A stretch of DNA of 19,787 nucleotides from Dehalococcoidales bacterium (GTDB taxonomy: Bacteria; Chloroflexota; Dehalococcoidia; E44-bin15). The position numbers and the translations under genes are program-made. This document shows positions 1-7,456 of this stretch, in pieces. The notes below the pieces were generated by a model. It saw nothing but the letters and a program-made list of their open reading frames with translations, did not search any database and was not told the DNA's origin. The stretch spans positions 1 to 19,787 of the forward strand of contig JAAXQM010000002.1 of NCBI GenBank assembly GCA_012974295.1, given 5' to 3'. How positions within the stretch are numbered: the first letter of the stretch is position 1; the number at the start of each line of letters is the position of its first letter.

Positions 1-1765
1 CCAGCCGTTTTGATTCCTCCAGAAGCGTCAGTTTCTTTCCCCTCTCCGCCAGTATATCCGCAAGTTCACATCCGGCAAACCCACCGCCTATAATAACGAT
101 CCTCTTCCGGAAGGGGAAGCCGAACCTTAACCCCCATCTTATCAGTGCCGGGTTATCTATATACCTCAGTGCGAGTGAGCCTAAGCGCCATAGGAGCCTC
201 TGGAAAGCGCCACCTTTCCTTGGGGAACTAATCATAGCCTTAAGCATATCATGACTGAGGAGTACATTATCTCGATGAATCCCAGGTATTTCGACGGTGG
301 GAGGTTTGCCCCCTGCAGCTACGATAACTACATCCGGTTTCATCCTCTCAACAAACTCCGCATCCACCTCCGTATTGAGCCTGACCTCGATAGGGAGCTT
401 TCGCACCTGATTCATCTGGTATTTGAGGAACTTCGGAAGCTCCGGATTCATGATACAGGCAAGCAGCAACGACCCTCCGAGCCTTCGCCCTCTGTCACAG
501 AGCGTCACCTTATGACCCCTCAACGCTGCCACCCTGGCTGCCTCCATACCTGACGGGCCACCTCCGATGACGAGTACATCTTTTTTCTCTGTGGAAGGCT
601 CGATGTTATATACCGCCTCCCTCCCCACCCTGGCGTTGACGGCGCAGGACGGGCATTCGCCCGATATAGCAGTATCTAGGCAGCGGCAGCAGGCTATACA
701 GTAATTGATATCATCAAATTTGCCCTCTCTCGCTTTATTTGGCAGTTCGGGATCAGCGACCAGGGCACGCGCCATACCGACGAGGTCGGCTCTCCCCTCA
801 GCAACGATCCTGTCCGCCAGAACGGGGTCCCAGATGCGATAGGCAGTCATGACCGGGATACTTACAACTTTTTTTATCTCTTCGGCGAGGTAAACGAATG
901 CACCGGGTTTAACCCACTGCTGAACCATAGGCACGGGGGACTCATGCCATCCTGTCTCCACATCAATGGCGACAACCCCCGCTTTCTCAAGCGCTACGGC
1001 AAGAGGCTTCGTATCCTCGATGGTATTTCCTCCCTCCATAAAATCCTCTGCAGAGATGCGGGCGATAATAGGGAATTCTTTCCCCGTCTTTTTCTGACAC
1101 GAATCGACGATCTCCAGCAACATACGCATCCTGTTCTCCAGGCTACCCCCATACTCATCAGATCGACTATTAGTATGGGGTGATAGGAACTGATTCAGAA
1201 AATAGCCTATGCCAGCGTGGATCTCTATCGCATCGAATCCGGCTTTTTGAGCTACACTTGCCGCGTCGCCGTATTCTTCAACTATCTGGTATATCTCATC
1301 GATGGTAACCGCCCTCGTATCCCCCAGGCGGGCTCCGGAAGGACCGCCCGATGGGCTTACCAGCTCGGTTGGGTCCTCTATATTCGTCTTCCAGTCCCTC
1401 TTCCATTCATAGGTCATGAGCAGTTGGGCCGCAACCTTCACGCCGTTTTCATGCATGGTCCTGGTAAACTCACGCAATCCGGGCAAAAGATCCTCGCCAT
1501 AAAGGGCGAATTCACGGATAGCCTTAGATTCCTCTTCGGTTACATCCTTACGCCCTCCGTAGAACGTTTTCCCCAATCCAGTATCAAAGGTATACATACC
1601 CCCGACGATAAGCAATCCGGCACCGCCTCGTGCCCTCTCAGCGTAATAGCTGATTACGTGCTTACCCCCGCCACCACTGGCGTTGGCACAGGTCATCACG
1701 ATACGGTTCTTTAGCTTCAGCTTGCCTATTGAGATGGGTTGAAACAGGCTCTTTAAAGTGGTCAT
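1..1765 (-). CDS. Old-yellow-enzyme / 2,4-dienoyl-CoA reductase-like flavoprotein (C-terminus cut by window edge)
   Basis: The minus-strand frame from ATG at 1765 is open for 588 codons and runs off the left edge. Residues about 1-340 form an OYE-type FMN barrel: FQPISIGKLKLKNR at the start, FDAIEIH, then QFLSPHTNSRSDEYGGSLENR. A cysteine cluster follows (CIACCRC, then CPSCAVN), where this family binds a 4Fe-4S cluster. Next come a dinucleotide-binding segment (DVLVIGGGPSGMEAARVAAL) and a second glycine-rich motif near the edge (RIVIIGGGFAGCELADI). This is the FadH/enoate-reductase layout of FMN barrel, Fe-S and FAD/NAD(P) domains, which carries NAD(P)H electrons to a conjugated double bond. 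The substrate cannot be read from sequence. Two oddities: the barrel reads HAGIGY where the usual form is HGAHGY, losing the second His, and the cysteine spacing is CX2CX2C rather than the CX2CX3C of E. coli FadH. A GGAGTGAT ribosome site precedes the ATG. About 60-90 residues are probably missing at the C-terminus. Confidence 0.9.
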   Translation of the reverse strand, partial: MTTLKSLFQPISIGKLKLKNRIVMTCANASGGGGKHVISYYAERARGGAGLLIVGGMYTFDTGLGKTFYGGRKDVTEEESKAIREFALYGEDLLPGLREFTRTMHENGVKVAAQLLMTYEWKRDWKTNIEDPTELVSPSGGPSGARLGDTRAVTIDEIYQIVEEYGDAASVAQKAGFDAIEIHAGIGYFLNQFLSPHTNSRSDEYGGSLENRMRMLLEIVDSCQKKTGKEFPIIARISAEDFMEGGNTIEDTKPLAVALEKAGVVAIDVETGWHESPVPMVQQWVKPGAFVYLAEEIKKVVSIPVMTAYRIWDPVLADRIVAEGRADLVGMARALVADPELPNKAREGKFDDINYCIACCRCLDTAISGECPSCAVNARVGREAVYNIEPSTEKKDVLVIGGGPSGMEAARVAALRGHKVTLCDRGRRLGGSLLLACIMNPELPKFLKYQMNQVRKLPIEVRLNTEVDAEFVERMKPDVVIVAAGGKPPTVEIPGIHRDNVLLSHDMLKAMISSPRKGGAFQRLLWRLGSLALRYIDNPALIRWGLRFGFPFRKRIVIIGGGFAGCELADILAERGKKLTLLEESKRL

Positions 1766-1789
1766 TGATCACTCCAATTAGGGGAGAGT

Positions 1790-1900
1790 GCTGAAATAAT
1801 CTTAATCAACCCCCTATATCCCCCAGTCTCGGGGGAGTTTATAAATCTGGGGGACACCCCCAGACACCCGGCAGGAAGTATCCTGCACCTCTTTTTCAGC
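1790..1900 (+). repeat. Dispersed hairpin-rich intergenic repeat, copy 1
   Basis: First of four related elements. It starts GCTGAAATA and has ATCAACCCCC, then two C/G-rich inverted segments. A perfect 7-bp hairpin, CTGGGGG (1847-1853) against CCCCCAG (1857-1863), has a 3-nt loop. A second hairpin, GCAGGA (1871-1876) against TCCTGC (1881-1886), has loop AGTA and is followed by CTCTTTTTC, like an intrinsic terminator on the plus strand. Flanking genes here are on the minus strand, so the T-run does not face them. It lies between the start of the flavoprotein gene and the 3' end of the radical SAM gene. The grouping rests on direct comparison of the four copies. Confidence 0.85.
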
Positions 1901-1961
1901 AATTTGAGGGGAAAGAACTGTTGTCTATAGTAATCGTATGTGGTAACGAGGTCAATAATGG

Positions 1962-3490
1962 CTATCGCCCTCTTATCAGAGACCAGATAGTGCTCGGCAG
2001 CCTTAGCTTGATAAGGGAAGTTGGCAGTTCAAGCTCCCGCTTGCCACCAATCCACGACATGTTTACCCAGTCTACCCTGTCCTTCAGTTGGGTCAATTGC
2101 TCTTCTCTGCCGGAAGCAATCATATCGTCGATTTGGTTCATCAACTCGATAGCAGTATTGAGACGCTGCTCCGTCTCTCGGGCCATCTCTTTTGAGATGA
2201 TACCGTACCTCGCCTTTAGCTTGTTTAATTCGAGCTCCGCCTGATATGCGCTGTCAACTATCTCCTGACGGTTCATCCACTTAGTTTCGTAATTCAGGTG
2301 ATACTTCCAGCTAGGTGCTACCAGCGCCTGACGGTGCTCCTCCAGGCCATGTAAAAGTAGACTATAGCCATAGCGCTCTGGATTCTCGAAGGCGAGGCTT
2401 CCCGGATCGAGGAAAGGAGATATCGGTGCTGTGAACGTGAAGAGTCGCTTGTCATGAAATTTGCTCATTAAATGGCCACAGTAATCGACGGTGTCCATTA
2501 CCGACTGCGTGGTCTGTTGGGGCAATCCAAACATATAGAAGATGTCCATCCGGCTGCATCCTGCTGCCAGAGCATCCTCAATAGTATCCTCAAGAGCCTC
2601 AGTGGAGTAGTCCCGGCCACATACTTTTCTTATTGCGGGGTCGTGAGACTCCGGAGAGATCTCCAAGCAGAACCCGGGGCATGCTTCGCCCATTTTCTTT
2701 AACAGCTCCTTTGGGGCAGGGCTGAAGAGCTCCATGATAAGCTGGTTTTTCGCCCTCTCGCGACTTAATAGTTCGAGAAGGCGGTAGGCATAATCTTCTC
2801 CCGCCTGAAGTATGTCTCCCAGGATGAATATGGGGCCGTTGCTGAATCGTCCGATACGTTGCACATCATGGACAACAGCCTCCGGGGTGCGGAAAGCGGG
2901 GCGCTCACGGCTATAGCACTGGCGGAAAGCAGCCGCGGAACCACCACATATGATGCAGTTGTGGACGCACCCCCGGCAGGTTAGCACAGCCGTAATGGGA
3001 TATCGCAGCCAGCGCTTGTATGGGAGGTAGTTGGATAAATCTCGGTACCGGATTACCGAGCGTATCGTGTTGTCATAGTGATTAACGAACACCTCGCTGA
3101 GATCATCAGGGACGTGGGACATTGGGTTTTCGTGCACCTCTCCGTTAGTGCCTTGGGGTGGTGTTTTTTAACCAACCGGCCAATTTCAATGGCACCATGG
3201 GAGTGGAGTAGCCAGTGAAGGTCAATGCCGAATACTGGGGCTTCCAGGCTTTCGATGAGCTTCTCCGCATCGAATTTCGGGTCTCGGAGCATGCGAACCG
3301 CCAGATTGACAATACGCACCCGATAGCCGGCGCGCTCAAGATACTCCGCGATACTGGTAAAGCCTATAGGATAGAGCTCGAAAATGGGAGATGAGGGGAT
3401 GAGGTCGCTGGTGGGACCAAATAGAATCGTCTTTTGGCGAAAGTCGTAGACGCTAGGCGCGTGAAATAGAATTAGGTCAGTCCGGGGCAC
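1962..3490 (-). pseudogene. B12-binding radical SAM protein, disrupted by internal deletion and frame change
   Basis: Two minus-strand frames carry the two halves of one protein. The upstream half starts at GTG 3490 (AAGGAG ribosome site) and encodes about 114 residues resembling the first part of a B12-binding domain (FELYPIGFTSIAEYLERAGYR), as far as VKKHHPK near 3149. The frame then goes off into a short nonsense tail ending at 3053. The downstream half, open from about 3165 to 1962, carries the radical SAM core with the CX3CX2C cluster (CVHNCIICGG), which binds the 4Fe-4S cluster for SAM cleavage, and a long C-terminal extension rich in charged helices. Between HHPK and NGEVHENPMS the expected rest of the B12 domain and linker is absent. 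From family knowledge I estimate 60-80 missing residues, so a deletion plus frame change is more likely than a single-base error. The downstream part could still be translated from GTG 3137. The substrate is unknown. Confidence 0.75.
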
Positions 3491-3620
3491 TAGAGAAGCT
3501 CCTTGGATCGGCGCTGCCTAATGATAACCCACCTCACGAGTCAGGTCAATGGCCTCTCTCAGCTCAAGTATAAGGTCTTTACTGGGAAGCATTGGTTCCG
3601 TTGCAATTATATTTGAGAAT

Positions 3621-3751
3621 GCTGAAATACTCTTAATCAACCCCCTATATCCCCCAGCCTTGGGGGACTTTGTAAGACTGGAGGGCACCCCCAAGCCCCC
3701 GGCAGGAAGTATCCTGTACCTCTTTTTCAGTGGTCTCTATTTATAACTGCT
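3621..3751 (+). repeat. Dispersed hairpin-rich intergenic repeat, copy 2
   Basis: It matches copy 1 from GCTGAAATA through ATCAACCCCCTATATCCCCC, the GGGGGACTTT and GGCACCCCCA segments, and the GCAGGA-AGTA-TCCTGT hairpin followed by CTCTTTTTCAG. The last stem pair is G-U here, so the hairpin is kept. Similarity with copy 4 continues past the T-run (GGTCTCT...AACTGC), so the unit is longer than in copy 1. It sits between the start of the broken radical SAM gene and the 3' end of tatC. Confidence 0.85.
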
Positions 3752-3769
3752 CTTTGTTTCCACTACCAT

Positions 3770-4558
3770 CTATATCGTCTCAGCCACTGCCCTGTTCCTA
3801 CCGATCCACGCCAGCTTTGCCAGCAAGTAGCCAAGCCCGTAGAGCAGTATGATGGGACCGGCAACAAGGCTCTGATTGATCGGGTCGAAGGTGGGGGTAA
3901 TGACACCACCGATTATGAAGGCAATGACTACAGCATACCTCCACTTCCTGCGAATCCACCCAGGGCTGATGATACCAATCCTGGCCAAGAAGTACATCAA
4001 TATCGGTATTTGGAACACAACACCGAGCCAAAAGAGGAGTCTAGATACCACAGAAGTGTAATTATCGACTGTCCAAATTGGTTCTATATCACCACCAACG
4101 TAACTTGGAAATGAGTAGTATAGAAAATTCAGCGCCGGGGGCAGGAGTACAAAGTAGCCAAACATGATCCCAGAGAGGAAAAGTATGAGTGCCCCAGGAA
4201 GCAGTGTATAAAAATATCCTTTCTCCTTATGAGTAAGCGCAGGCTTAAGAAACATTACAAACTGGTACAGAAGGTAAGGCCATGCAAGAATGAGGCCGCC
4301 ATATAGAGCGAGTTTCATATAGCTTGCCAGCAACCCGGTTACTTCGGTGTAATACAGCTCGATGCCGGGAAGGGGGTTCATCAAGATGGGGTAGATATAC
4401 CGTGCCAAGGGGAAACAGATAATTATGCAGATAACGACAGCTATTATGGACTTAAATAGACGCCCCCGCACTTCTTCGAGATGGCCCAAAACCGTGAGGT
4501 TTTTCTCTTCTTCCATCGGCTGTGCGGAGTCGCTTTGGCCAGCAGCTATACTAGTCAT
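3770..4558 (-). CDS. tatC: Twin-arginine translocase subunit TatC
   Basis: 262 residues, the usual length for TatC. TatC is the polytopic inner-membrane core of the Tat system and recognises twin-arginine signal peptides of folded, often cofactor-bearing exported proteins. The N-terminal cytoplasmic signature HLEEVRGRLFKSI is at about residues 26-38. Six hydrophobic segments follow, including the stretches ending in CFPLARYIYPIL and LILAWPYLLYQFVMFLKPAL, and the C-terminal ITPTFDPINQSLVAGP motif, which matches the conserved TP-D---Q region. The ATG at 4558 overlaps the end of the preceding tatA/B gene by 8 bases, so the two are probably translationally coupled. The gene ends about 20 bases downstream of repeat copy 2. 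Confidence 0.97.
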   Translation of the reverse strand: MTSIAAGQSDSAQPMEEEKNLTVLGHLEEVRGRLFKSIIAVVICIIICFPLARYIYPILMNPLPGIELYYTEVTGLLASYMKLALYGGLILAWPYLLYQFVMFLKPALTHKEKGYFYTLLPGALILFLSGIMFGYFVLLPPALNFLYYSFPSYVGGDIEPIWTVDNYTSVVSRLLFWLGVVFQIPILMYFLARIGIISPGWIRRKWRYAVVIAFIIGGVITPTFDPINQSLVAGPIILLYGLGYLLAKLAWIGRNRAVAETI

Positions 4559-4883
4559 GAGCCTTCGGTTCCTTGCCCTCTACCTGGAGACTATCAACTC
4601 CCTTGGTCGGAGCATCCTCCACTTTCCTGGTGAGCGACGATTTTAGATCAATGGCTGCCTTCTTCAGGCCATCCAAGGGATTCTCACCTTGCTTCACAGG
4701 GGTGCCCTCCACCTCATTGGTTACCGCCGTTGTCAGATCAGAGAAAGCGCTCTTAAGACGGCGCATTAATGTCCCTAATTTCCCAGCGATCTCGGGCAAT
4801 CTTCTTGGGCCCAATAGCGCCATGATGATAACAAATACTAGAAGTATCTCCCAGAAACCTATACCTAAAAAGCCATCAATCAT
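4551..4883 (-). CDS. Sec-independent translocase protein TatA/TatB family
   Basis: 110 residues. An N-terminal membrane helix (FWEILLVFVIIMALLGPRRLP, about residues 10-30) is followed by the FGP-like hinge variant LGPRRLPEIAGKLG, an amphipathic helix (MRRLKSAFSDL) and a charged, probably disordered tail. This is the TatA/TatB plan; with tatC it builds the pore or receptor complex. The longer tail and LGPRRLPE hinge are closer to TatB-type proteins than the second copy at 4976-5209, but TatA and TatB cannot be separated safely by sequence outside Proteobacteria. It lies 92 bases downstream of the other tatA and overlaps tatC by 8 bases (the sequence ATGACTAG holds both start and stop), supporting one operon. 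Confidence 0.9.
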   Translation of the reverse strand: MIDGFLGIGFWEILLVFVIIMALLGPRRLPEIAGKLGTLMRRLKSAFSDLTTAVTNEVEGTPVKQGENPLDGLKKAAIDLKSSLTRKVEDAPTKGVDSLQVEGKEPKAHD

Positions 4884-4975
4884 CCATCACCAACCAATTG
4901 GATAATCCCCACGGTAAAGGAACGCTGTTTCCTCTCAATTATCGCGGATAAGAGGATACGAGGACATGTCAGAGG

Positions 4976-5209
4976 CTAACTTTTCTCTTCGCCAGTGGTA
5001 TCTTTTTCTTTTGCGGACTCTTCCTTCTTGGATTTTGACTTCAACAATTCTTTGTCATCACCATCGTCATCTTCCTCGCCTGCCGCTGACTTACGGAAAC
5101 TACGAACACCCTTACCAAGAGAGCCCAATGTCTGGGGCAACTTCCCTACCCCAAATACGATTAATACGACCACAACTATGATAAGGAATTCCCATCCATG
5201 TAATGGCAT
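4976..5209 (-). CDS. tatA: Sec-independent translocase protein TatA
   Basis: 77 residues, typical of TatA. A short N-terminus is followed by one membrane helix (WEFLIIVVVVLIVFGVGKLP, residues 6-25), an FGxGKLPQ hinge, an amphipathic helix (LGSLGKGVRSFRKS) and a highly charged tail of Asp/Glu and Lys. TatA oligomers form the translocation pathway for folded proteins through the inner membrane. The ATG at 5209 follows a strong ribosome site (GAGGAGGGG). First gene of the tatA-tatA/B-tatC operon read leftward. I see no convincing -35/-10 pair in the upstream gap. Confidence 0.92.
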   Translation of the reverse strand: MPLHGWEFLIIVVVVLIVFGVGKLPQTLGSLGKGVRSFRKSAAGEEDDDGDDKELLKSKSKKEESAKEKDTTGEEKS

Positions 5210-5574
5210 ATGCCCCTCCTCTATAGCCTTCAGTTGCCCCGCTTGCTATTCAATGCCGGGATCAAATCCCCAGCGCTATACCCCAACTCGCCTACTGGCC
5301 TAGCTAAATATGGCGTTGCTATATATTTCATAGGTAGTAGTATATCGAGCTTTACCTGGCTTATACCAAGCCACAAGATAGCCTTTGTAGTAGTTGCACA
5401 CTTATACGCGATATCGTTGACCTACTCCTGATTATTGTACCACTTCTACAGACAGACTTGCATGTATTGCTGAGATAGTTTCATCAACCCCTAATCCCCC
5501 AATCTTAGGGGATTTTTTAAAGCTGGGGGGCACCCCCAGACCACCAGCAGGTGGTATTCTGCACCCCTTTCTTA
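5210..5574. other. Gene-free gap upstream of tatA, ending in repeat copy 3
   Basis: 365 bases with no supportable gene. It should contain the tat operon promoter on the minus strand. The only candidate I see is an extended -10 box (TGG then TACAAT read on the minus strand, at 5434-5439) without a good -35, so no promoter is called. The left end of the gap is AT-rich with short TATA-like words. The right end is the repeat at 5469-5575. Confidence 0.5.
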
Positions 5575-5575
5575 C
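5469..5575 (+). repeat. Dispersed hairpin-rich intergenic repeat, copy 3 (diverged)
   Basis: It shares GCTGAGATA, TCATCAACCCC, AATCCCCCAATCTTAGGGGATTTTTT in place of the first C/G block, the CTGGGGGGCACCCCCAG hairpin, and GCAGG...TTCTGC followed by ACCCCTTTCTT. The second stem is partly degraded, with a G-U pair and a changed loop, but the arms still pair. The element abuts the stop codon of selA, so the selA 3' end may lie at or inside the repeat boundary. Confidence 0.8.
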
Positions 5576-6936
5576 TAGTTGTTTAAAATATTTCGCAGGC
5601 GATTCAGCAGAGCCTCTTCCTCTTCAGGGAGAACAGTACGGGGATCCAGGAGTAGCAGGTTCTTCTCGGTCCGCCCGATGACCACAGGCAACTCGCAACG
5701 CAATTTATCGGCCAAATCTTTTACACTGCCCCTGCCCTTTATTGCAACCAGGCGAGTAGGTATGGTCCCACCAGGGAGGCTACCGCCACCTACTACAGAT
5801 TCACCTTCAATGACTGATGCTGCACCATAGAGGAGATCACACCATCTCTGCGCTCGTTCCTCTATCTCCTCCACGGACGCCGAAATCATCCGCCACACTG
5901 GTATCTTGGTCTCAGCCTCGCTCTTGAGGTAATGGAGCAAGGTGACTGCCAACCCCGCTAGCCTCACCTTATCGATGCGTACTGCGCGGGCCAGGGGATG
6001 CCTTTGAATCTTTGCAATTAGAGAGCCCTGGCCTACAATGATCCCAGCCTGGGGTCCGCCCAGAAGCTTATCAGCGGAGAACATGGCCAGATCTGCGCCA
6101 GCTGCAATGCTCTGCTGAACCATAGGCTCGGGCTCCAGTCCAAATCGAGCGGAATCCAGGAGACAGCCACTACCCAGATCATCGAGTACTAGAAGCTCGT
6201 ATCGCTCCCCGAGCGGAGTCAACTCATCAATGGCTACTGATTGAGTAAAACCAACGACTCTAAAGTTACTGGAGTGGACTCGGAGCAGGGCTGCAGTGCG
6301 ATGGGTGATCGCCTCTTCGTAGTCAGACAAATATGTGCGGTTGGTGGTACCGACCTCAACCAGTTTAGCTCCACTCTGGCGCATCACACTGGGGATACGG
6401 AAGCCACCACCGATCTCCACCGCCTGCCCCCGTGAGACAATCACCTCCTTACCTTTGACCAGTGCACTGAGCACCAGGAGCACTGCTGAAGCGTTATTGT
6501 TTACTACCAAAGCGGACTCAGCTCCAGTCAGTTTGCAGAGTAGTGATTGAACATGAACCTGGCGAGAGCCACGTTTGCCGCTATCAAGGTCGATCTCCAG
6601 ATTGGTATAACCCCTGGAGCACTCCTCCATAGCAACTGTCGCCTCCCGGCTTAAAGGTGCTCTCCCCAAATTGGTGTGTAGAATGACGCCAGTGGCGTTG
6701 ATCACCGGGCGCAGGTTAGGCTGTGCCAGAGAATTGACTAGGGTGGAGATGGATTCTACCATTTGGTCAAAGGATGGTAGCGGTACACCTTTCGCGATAT
6801 GACGACGTACCTCTTCGAGATGTTGTCGGACTCCCTGTAGAACGAAATCGTGAGAGTAATCCTCTTCGAGGCAGTGTATCCGCTTATCGGATAGAATCTT
6901 ATCTACACTGGGCAGGTTGCGCAAACTCTTATCCAT
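5575..6936 (-). CDS. selA: L-seryl-tRNA(Sec) selenium transferase SelA
   Basis: 453 residues from the chosen ATG, close to the 463 of E. coli. SelA is a large cytoplasmic PLP enzyme that converts Ser-tRNA(Sec) to Sec-tRNA(Sec) using selenophosphate. Visible landmarks: LRNLPSVDKIL near the N-terminus, RPVINATGVILHTNLGRAPL (residues 76-95), the segment GSRQVHVQSLLCKLTGAE, DDLGSG (252-257), and the PLP lysine in FSADKLLGGPQAG (Lys290). The frame is open upstream to an ATG at 6981, but that start would place the promoter (-35 at 6969-6974, -10 at 6946-6951) inside the gene. The ATG at 6936 matches the usual start of the family and lies about 10 bases after the -10 box, so the mRNA may be leaderless. 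The gene is divergent from yedF-selD-selB. Confidence 0.95.
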   Translation of the reverse strand: MDKSLRNLPSVDKILSDKRIHCLEEDYSHDFVLQGVRQHLEEVRRHIAKGVPLPSFDQMVESISTLVNSLAQPNLRPVINATGVILHTNLGRAPLSREATVAMEECSRGYTNLEIDLDSGKRGSRQVHVQSLLCKLTGAESALVVNNNASAVLLVLSALVKGKEVIVSRGQAVEIGGGFRIPSVMRQSGAKLVEVGTTNRTYLSDYEEAITHRTAALLRVHSSNFRVVGFTQSVAIDELTPLGERYELLVLDDLGSGCLLDSARFGLEPEPMVQQSIAAGADLAMFSADKLLGGPQAGIIVGQGSLIAKIQRHPLARAVRIDKVRLAGLAVTLLHYLKSEAETKIPVWRMISASVEEIEERAQRWCDLLYGAASVIEGESVVGGGSLPGGTIPTRLVAIKGRGSVKDLADKLRCELPVVIGRTEKNLLLLDPRTVLPEEEEALLNRLRNILNN

Positions 6937-6945
6937 TGCGAAGGA

Positions 6946-6974
6946 AATGTAGCATATACCTGTAAACCTGTCAA
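6946..6974 (-). promoter_or_regulatory. Sigma-70-type promoter of selA
   Basis: On the minus strand, TTGACA (6974-6969), a 17-base spacer, then TACATT (6951-6946). The -35 is a perfect match and the -10 matches 4 of 6. The predicted transcription start falls within a base or two of the ATG at 6936, which implies leaderless selA mRNA. Confidence 0.6.
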
Positions 6975-7008
6975 ACAACATTTCGTTGGGTGAAGATGTC
7001 GACCAGGT

Positions 7009-7037
7009 TTGACATGCTTATTTCCCCACTCTATACT
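7009..7037 (+). promoter_or_regulatory. Near-consensus sigma-70-type promoter, head of the rightward selenium transcription unit
   Basis: TTGACA (7009-7014), spacer of exactly 17 bases, TATACT (7032-7037): the -35 matches 6 of 6 and the -10 matches 5 of 6. The predicted start is near 7044, about 40 bases before the ATG at 7085. It is divergent from the selA promoter, with the two -35 boxes about 35 bases apart. Confidence 0.75.
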
Positions 7038-7084
7038 AATTTACTGCAAACAATGAGAAATCTGCTTGAGAGGGGGTGAGATCG

Positions 7085-7363
7085 ATGGTAAACCGAAGTA
7101 CATGAGCCGTAATGCGACTGAGAGCGTGGCTCTCACAAAATAAGACGACAATTCTAAAAGGAGATCGTTTTGCGTGCTTCAAGGATGCTGACGCCGGGGA
7201 CATTGATCTTCGCCTCCATGCCGATGAAAAATATGCTACCTGCGCTGCCGATGAAGTGGGGAAACCCACAGAAAAAGAAAGTATGGATAAGCTGCTTTCT
7301 AAGGGGTATATCAGATGCTATAAGCCTACATCAAACATGGGTGGTACATTATCTCCACCCTGA
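7085..7363 (+). CDS. Candidate small selenoprotein or selenium-sensing leader ORF with in-frame UGA at codon 7
   Basis: I do not recognise this protein. Read from ATG 7085 with the TGA at 7103-7105 as Sec, it gives 92 residues: MVNRST-U-AVMRLRAWLSQ, then an acidic middle (DADAGDIDLRLHADE) and a basic Cys-containing end (GYIRCYKPT). Support for coding: codons from about 7180 to 7340 show a strong purine-N-pyrimidine pattern in this frame. The ATG has a good ribosome site (GGGGGTGAG at 7072-7080) and a near-consensus promoter 40 bases upstream of the expected transcript start. Without Sec, the only ATG after the TGA (7112) has no ribosome site. A 6-bp hairpin with loop GTG follows the UGA at the distance seen for bacterial SECIS elements, and selD nearby has the same design. 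Against it: no homolog known to me, and an early UGA could instead make this a regulatory leader or a decayed gene. A TGA at 7361 ends it. Confidence 0.45.
7103..7134 (+). promoter_or_regulatory. SECIS-like hairpin after in-frame UGA of the small ORF
   Basis: UGA at 7103-7105, 14 bases, then GAGAGC (7120-7125), loop GTG (7126-7128), GCTCTC (7129-7134): a perfect 6-bp stem. The first loop base is G and lies 20 bases after the UGA, within the 16-37 range and loop-G rule described for bacterial SECIS elements. The selD element has the same stem length, loop length and GT loop start. Confidence 0.5.
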
Positions 7364-7418
7364 GATGACAGGATTCGTCCCGGCCAGTTTCATTGCTGGT
7401 CGCTCGCTTGGCGAATTT
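7339..7418 (+). other. Structured RNA segment before the yedF terminator
   Basis: Two hairpins stand directly in front of the terminator. The first is GGGTGG (7339-7344) with CCACCC (7355-7360), loop of 10. The second is compound: ATTCGTC (7373-7379) with GGCGAAT (7410-7416), enclosing CGGCCAG (7381-7387) with CTGGTCG (7396-7402), each with one G-U pair. With the terminator this makes about 110 bases of nearly continuous secondary structure upstream of yedF. It may be a leader or attenuator; no known riboswitch class fits. Confidence 0.45.
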
Positions 7419-7456
7419 CGGACTAGAGGTGACTTCACACCGCTAGTCCGTTTTTT
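7419..7456 (+). terminator. Strong intrinsic terminator (possible attenuator) upstream of yedF-selD-selB
   Basis: CGGACTAG (7419-7426) pairs perfectly with CTAGTCCG (7443-7450). Inside, after one A-G mismatch, GGTG (7428-7431) pairs with CACC (7438-7441) around a 6-base loop. Six T residues follow at 7451-7456. It lies 55 bases before the yedF start, and I see no clear promoter between the two, so transcription from 7044 probably has to read through it to reach yedF. Confidence 0.85.

Noticed and set aside
251..1714. Plus-strand ORFs of 79-165 codons over the left end
   Set aside because: They lie antisense to the continuous flavoprotein frame on the minus strand and have no ribosome sites or recognisable domains.
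7361..7426. Second UGA (7361) as a Sec codon
   Set aside because: The hairpin after it has an 8-base loop starting TT rather than G; treated as the normal stop, with readthrough kept only as a hypothesis for the attenuator.
7044..7456. tmRNA or RNase P RNA in the 400-base transcript from the 7009 promoter
   Set aside because: No conserved tRNA-like ends (GGTTCGA) or GAGGAAAGTCC core; a run of purine-N-pyrimidine codons indicates coding sequence instead.
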